Translations under genes and position numbers: made by a program
Shown: positions 60,979 to 64,000 of the stretch, one piece after another
How the letters are laid out: the number at the start of each line of letters is the position of its first letter
Position numbering within the stretch: position 1 is the stretch's first letter
Notes under the pieces: generated by a model
What the model was told of the DNA's origin: nothing
Seen by the model: the letters and a program-made list of their open reading frames with translations, nothing else
The model's database searches: none
Assembly: GCA_963705495.1 (NCBI GenBank)
Contig: CAVPJQ010000015.1
Coordinates: 115,489-179,488, forward strand
Source: DATBVX01 sp963705495
Lineage (GTDB): Bacteria > Pseudomonadota > Gammaproteobacteria > Steroidobacterales > Steroidobacteraceae
Length of the DNA stretch: 64,000 nt
Direction: 5' to 3'

Positions 60979-61929
60979 CTAGCGTCGAGCGTCCCGCTCG
61001 TGCTCCTTGAACCACGCATAGGTCGAACCGATGCCCTCCCTGAGGCCGATCTTCGGCTCCCAGCCGAGTGCCCTGATGCGCGAAATATCGAGGAGCTTGC
61101 GCGGCACTCCATCCGGCTTCGATGGGTCCAGAGCGACACGACCCTTGAAGCCCACCGCGTCACTCACCAACTCCGCGAGTTCGGCGATAGACACGTCCTC
61201 CCCGGTCCCGATGTTGATCGGTGCTTCCTCGCTGTAGAGCTTCATCAGCAGCAGCACGGCTGCAGCAAAATCGTCGACGTGCAGGAATTCGCGGCGTGGC
61301 TTGCCGGTGCCCCATACGACAACCTCCGCCGCGCCTGCCTGACGGGCATCGTGAAAGCGACGGATCAACGCCGGCAGCACGTGTGATTCGGTGGCGCTGA
61401 AGTTGTCGTGCGGGCCGTAGAGATTCGTCGGCAGCACCGCGATCGCGTCAAAGCTGTGCTGGCGCCGATATGCCTGGCACATCTTGAGCCCTGCGATCTT
61501 GGCAATGGCGTACCACTCATTGGTCGGCTCGAGCTCGCCAGTGAGCAGGTACTCCTCCTTCATCGGTTGTGGGGCAAGGCGCGGATAGATGCAGCTCGAC
61601 CCCAGGAACACCAGCTTGCTGACCTCGAACCGGTGCGCAGCATCGATCACATTGGTCTGGATCTGCAGATTATCGCGGATGAATTCTGCCGGCCGGCTGT
61701 TGTTCGCGTGGATGCCGCCGACGCGCGCCGCCGCGAGTATGACAACCTCCGGGCGCGTGCTGTCGAAGAACCGGTCGACATCACGCTGGCTGCGCAGGTC
61801 CAGTTGCTTGCTGGTCTGCGTGATCAGATTGCTGTAGCGCTCGGCTTGCAGCTGGCGCAGGATCGCCGAGCCCGCAAGTCCGCGATGCCCGGCCACATAG
61901 ATCAGGGACGATTTGTTCACGGGCGACAT
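60979..61929 (-). CDS. fcl: GDP-L-fucose synthase
   Basis: Epimerase/reductase that converts GDP-4-keto-6-deoxymannose to GDP-L-fucose for surface glycans. From the ATG at 61929 it has 316 residues. The NADPH loop is GHRGLAG (14-20), with AAARVGGIHANN, the catalytic Ser region FLGSSCIYPRLA, the Tyr-x3-Lys pair in NEWYAIAKIAG, and NLYGPHDNF. The frame is open far upstream through the glycosyltransferase gene, but the family start is clear. The partner enzyme Gmd is not in the window. Confidence 0.93.
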   Translation of the reverse strand: MSPVNKSSLIYVAGHRGLAGSAILRQLQAERYSNLITQTSKQLDLRSQRDVDRFFDSTRPEVVILAAARVGGIHANNSRPAEFIRDNLQIQTNVIDAAHRFEVSKLVFLGSSCIYPRLAPQPMKEEYLLTGELEPTNEWYAIAKIAGLKMCQAYRRQHSFDAIAVLPTNLYGPHDNFSATESHVLPALIRRFHDARQAGAAEVVVWGTGKPRREFLHVDDFAAAVLLLMKLYSEEAPINIGTGEDVSIAELAELVSDAVGFKGRVALDPSKPDGVPRKLLDISRIRALGWEPKIGLREGIGSTYAWFKEHERDARR

Positions 61930-61952
61930 GATAGCCGCCCGCGTTGCATTCC

Positions 61953-62990
61953 TCATTCCGCACGAACCGCGAGGGCCGTCGCACCGGGAATACTGACGCG
62001 TGGCTGCAGATTGCCAAGGAACTGTTGGGTGGCGCGTTCCCACGTGAAGCCCTGCGCATACTGGCGACAAGCCTCGCGATCCAGCGTCAGCGCGCCCGCA
62101 ATCGCTGCCTGCAGATCCTCGTGCAGACAACCACTGATTCTCTCTTTCACGACATCGATCGGGCCCACGACCGGGAAGGCGGCAACCGGCGTGCCGCAGG
62201 CCATCGCTTCGAGCAACACGATGCCAAAGGTGTCCGTACGGCTCGGAAACACGAACACGTCTGCGGCCGACAGGTGCCGTGCCAGCTCTTCGCCGTACTT
62301 GTAGCCAGTAAATACTGCAGCCGGATAGCGCTTGCTCAGCGCTTCCAGCGCCGGCCCACCCCCGACGACGTACTTGGTGCCGGGCGCCTCGAGCTCGAGA
62401 AATGCCTCCAGGTTCTTTTCCACTGCGACGCGCCCCGCATACAGGAGGATCGGCCGCGGTGCATCCAGCAGTTCCCGCGGATACGGTCGAAACACCGCCG
62501 CGTCGACACCGCGCGTCCACAGAGCGATGGTGCGAAAACCACGCGTTTCCAGCTGACGGCGCATACGCTCGGTCGCTACCATCGTGCGCGCCGCTTTGCC
62601 ATGGAAGCGGCGCAGGAACGCGTAGCTCCAGCTCTCCGGAATTGGAAAGCGCGCCCGCACGTACTCGGGAAACTGCGTGTGGTACGAAGTCGTAAATGGA
62701 TGGCCGGTCCGCAGGCACCATGCACGAGCGGCCTGCCCAAGCGGGCCTTCGGTTGCGATATGCACCGCCTGAGGCGCAAAGCCTTCGAGTCGATGTGCTA
62801 CCTGCCGTCCCGAAAAGAGCGCGAGGCGGATCTCCGGATAGGTCGGGCACGCAATGGTGCGAAACGCCTCGGGCGTAACGAGCAATAGCTGATGCCCGAG
62901 CTTTTGCAGCCCAGCCACCGTGCACAGGAGTGTAGTGACGACGCCGTTGGTCTGCGGTCGCCAAGCGTCGGTGATCAGGGCGATCTTCAT
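61953..62990 (-). CDS. GT4-family glycosyltransferase (MgtA/PimB-like)
   Basis: A 345-residue GT-B fold glycosyltransferase. The N-terminus IALITDAWRPQTNGVVTTL is typical of the alpha-mannosyltransferase-like MgtA group. LLYAGRVAVEKNLEAFLEL marks the nucleotide-sugar domain, and FPSRTDTFGIVLLEAMACG is the EX7E-type motif with Asp in place of the first Glu, as is common in this subgroup. Donor and acceptor cannot be set. It lies between an LpxH-like gene (46-nt gap) and fcl (23-nt gap), suggesting envelope glycolipid or polysaccharide work. Confidence 0.85.
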   Translation of the reverse strand: MKIALITDAWRPQTNGVVTTLLCTVAGLQKLGHQLLLVTPEAFRTIACPTYPEIRLALFSGRQVAHRLEGFAPQAVHIATEGPLGQAARAWCLRTGHPFTTSYHTQFPEYVRARFPIPESWSYAFLRRFHGKAARTMVATERMRRQLETRGFRTIALWTRGVDAAVFRPYPRELLDAPRPILLYAGRVAVEKNLEAFLELEAPGTKYVVGGGPALEALSKRYPAAVFTGYKYGEELARHLSAADVFVFPSRTDTFGIVLLEAMACGTPVAAFPVVGPIDVVKERISGCLHEDLQAAIAGALTLDREACRQYAQGFTWERATQQFLGNLQPRVSIPGATALAVRAE

Positions 62991-63036
62991 CGGGGAGCGA
63001 GACTGCGCCGACGCTGGGCTGACGAAGCGCGTCGCG

Positions 63037-63822
63037 TCAAGCGGCCCGTTCGATCAGCGGCGCCAGCCGTTCGCGCTGCTCGACCCAGTTCCAGAGCGAC
63101 AGCCGGCCGTTGAAATCCTCCACCAGGACACTGCAGCTCTCGACCCAGTCGCCATCGTTGCAATAGAGAATGCTGTTGAGTTGCGTCAGTGCGGGCCTGT
63201 GAATGTGTCCGCACACGATTCCATCCACGCCCCGCCGGAACGCGGCATGCGCCACCGCATGCTCAAAGCTCGCGATGTACTGCACGGCGTTGCGGCTCAT
63301 GTGCTTGAGATGCGACACGAGCGAGAAGTGCGGGAAACCCAATGTCCGGCGCACCGAGTTCACGTGCCGGTTGAGCCACAGCAACGAGTCGTACACCCAG
63401 ATACCCAGCCGCGCGAGCCAACGACTGCACTGCACGACGCCGTCGAATTCATCGCCGTGCAGGACCAGGAGCCGCCGGCCGTCGGCGGTCTCGTGCACGT
63501 ACTCGCGGTGAATCTCGAGGTTCCCGAACACGGAGCCGTCGAGCTCCCTGAATACGTCGTCGTGATTGCCGGGCACGTAGATCACCCGCGTGCCGTGCTT
63601 CGCCTTGCCGAGAAGCGCGCGGATGACGTTGTTGTGCGCCTGTGGCCAGAAAACATTCCGACTGAGGCTCCAGACGTCGACCACATCGCCCACGAGGAAG
63701 AGCCTCTCGACCTGCACGCTTTTCAAGAACTCGAGCAGCAAGTCCGCCCGGCAGCCCCGGGTGCCGAGATGAACATCAGAAAGGAACGCGGATCGCAGTC
63801 GCAGTGTGGGCACGTGGCTCAT
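63037..63822 (-). CDS. LpxH-like metallophosphoesterase (UDP-2,3-diacylglucosamine diphosphatase family)
   Basis: A 261-residue calcineurin-type phosphoesterase. The metal motifs are FLSDVHLG, VGDVVDVW, VPGNHDD, LHGDEFD and CGHIHRP. This is the COG2908 group, close to LpxH but longer than the classical enzyme (about 240) and often encoded beside an MgtA-type glycosyltransferase, as here. Whether it makes lipid X, or acts on another lipid while a true LpxH lies elsewhere, is open. The ATG at 63822 has GGGAG 4 nt upstream and is preferred to a start 11 codons earlier. Confidence 0.85.
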   Translation of the reverse strand: MSHVPTLRLRSAFLSDVHLGTRGCRADLLLEFLKSVQVERLFLVGDVVDVWSLSRNVFWPQAHNNVIRALLGKAKHGTRVIYVPGNHDDVFRELDGSVFGNLEIHREYVHETADGRRLLVLHGDEFDGVVQCSRWLARLGIWVYDSLLWLNRHVNSVRRTLGFPHFSLVSHLKHMSRNAVQYIASFEHAVAHAAFRRGVDGIVCGHIHRPALTQLNSILYCNDGDWVESCSVLVEDFNGRLSLWNWVEQRERLAPLIERAA

Positions 63823-64000
63823 GCCGCTCCCTATATAGAAGAGAGAACCGGCCACGAGCCTGCAGGCGGCGCGTTACATGGACTTGAAACCTAAGCTACG
63901 ATTTCTTTACAAGGCGAGAGGTTACGTGATTTAGTTCACACAGGGACGCAGGATCCGGCGACAACCCGCCAATCGGACGGCCCTCCCTACCCCTCTGCAG
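63823..64000. other. Upstream region at the right edge
   Basis: Non-coding as far as seen, less GC-rich than the genes. It must contain the promoter of the phosphoesterase-glycosyltransferase-fcl group. TATATA (about 63832-63837) is too close to the start codon to serve as its -10. I find no confident promoter. Confidence 0.4.

Noticed and set aside
60979..63822. Complete O-antigen or capsule cluster
   Set aside because: Only fcl, one glycosyltransferase and a phosphoesterase are present; no polymerase, flippase, gmd or manC is seen.

Overview
The window is a housekeeping stretch of a GC-rich (roughly 60-65 % by eye) gammaproteobacterial chromosome. Three marks point there: the rpsB-tsf-pyrH-frr-uppS-cdsA-dxr-rseP-bamA-skp-lpxD-fabZ-lpxA-lpxB-rnhB-dnaE-accA-tilS-pyrG-kdsA-eno-ftsB-ispD-ispF-truD run, a prfB with the RF2 frameshift, and the rpoE-rseA-rseB envelope-stress operon. 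An RpfE-like gene next to recJ and the long PstA/PstC proteins recall Xanthomonadales, Nevskiales or Steroidobacter-like lineages. That placement is inference. I see no rRNA, tRNA, CRISPR array, prophage or intact insertion sequence.

Layout. 1-2013 (-): rpoE-rseA-rseB, cut by the left edge. 2150-6319 (-): sdhC-D-A-B preceded by a small SDHAF4-type assembly factor and followed by sdhE and ygfX. 6383-7303 (+): ygfZ, convergent with murI. 7300-13565 (-): rpfE-like, recJ, prfB, lysS, murI. 13603-13992 (+): a Mth938-domain gene. 13993-14321: an AT-rich gap holding a long inverted repeat, at the place where rpoS often follows nlpD. 14322-16468 (-): surE-pcm-nlpD. 16553-17083 (+): an Smr-domain gene. 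17096-45210 (-): one very long co-directional block for isoprenoid precursors, lipid A, outer-membrane assembly, fatty-acid, DNA and translation functions, starting at the rpsB promoter. 45454-50962 (+): map, glnD, dapC, dapD. 50976-58039 (-): pstS, a porin, pstC, pstA, pstB and phoU, with Pho-box promoters. 58397-59524 (+): dapE. 59540-60799 (-): a second phoU and dsbB, with their own Pho-box-like site. 60979-63822 (-): an LpxH-like phosphoesterase, a GT4 glycosyltransferase and fcl.

Themes. Envelope biogenesis dominates: sigma-E control with RseP; BamA and Skp; lipid A from LpxD/FabZ/LpxA/LpxB; undecaprenyl phosphate from Dxr/IspD/IspF/UppS; and KdsA. Phosphate acquisition forms a second module, with at least three Pho-box-like sites and two PhoU paralogues. 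Translational coupling by ATGA, GTGA, TTGA or TGATG overlaps is widespread. Nothing here is clearly an unknown defence or biosynthetic system. The most unusual items are the acidic, repeat-bearing C-terminal extension of ribosomal protein S2, the inverted-repeat element behind nlpD, the sdh operon with two conserved assembly-factor genes and several non-ATG starts, the possible frame disruption at the start of truD, and the pst block lying between dapD and dapE.
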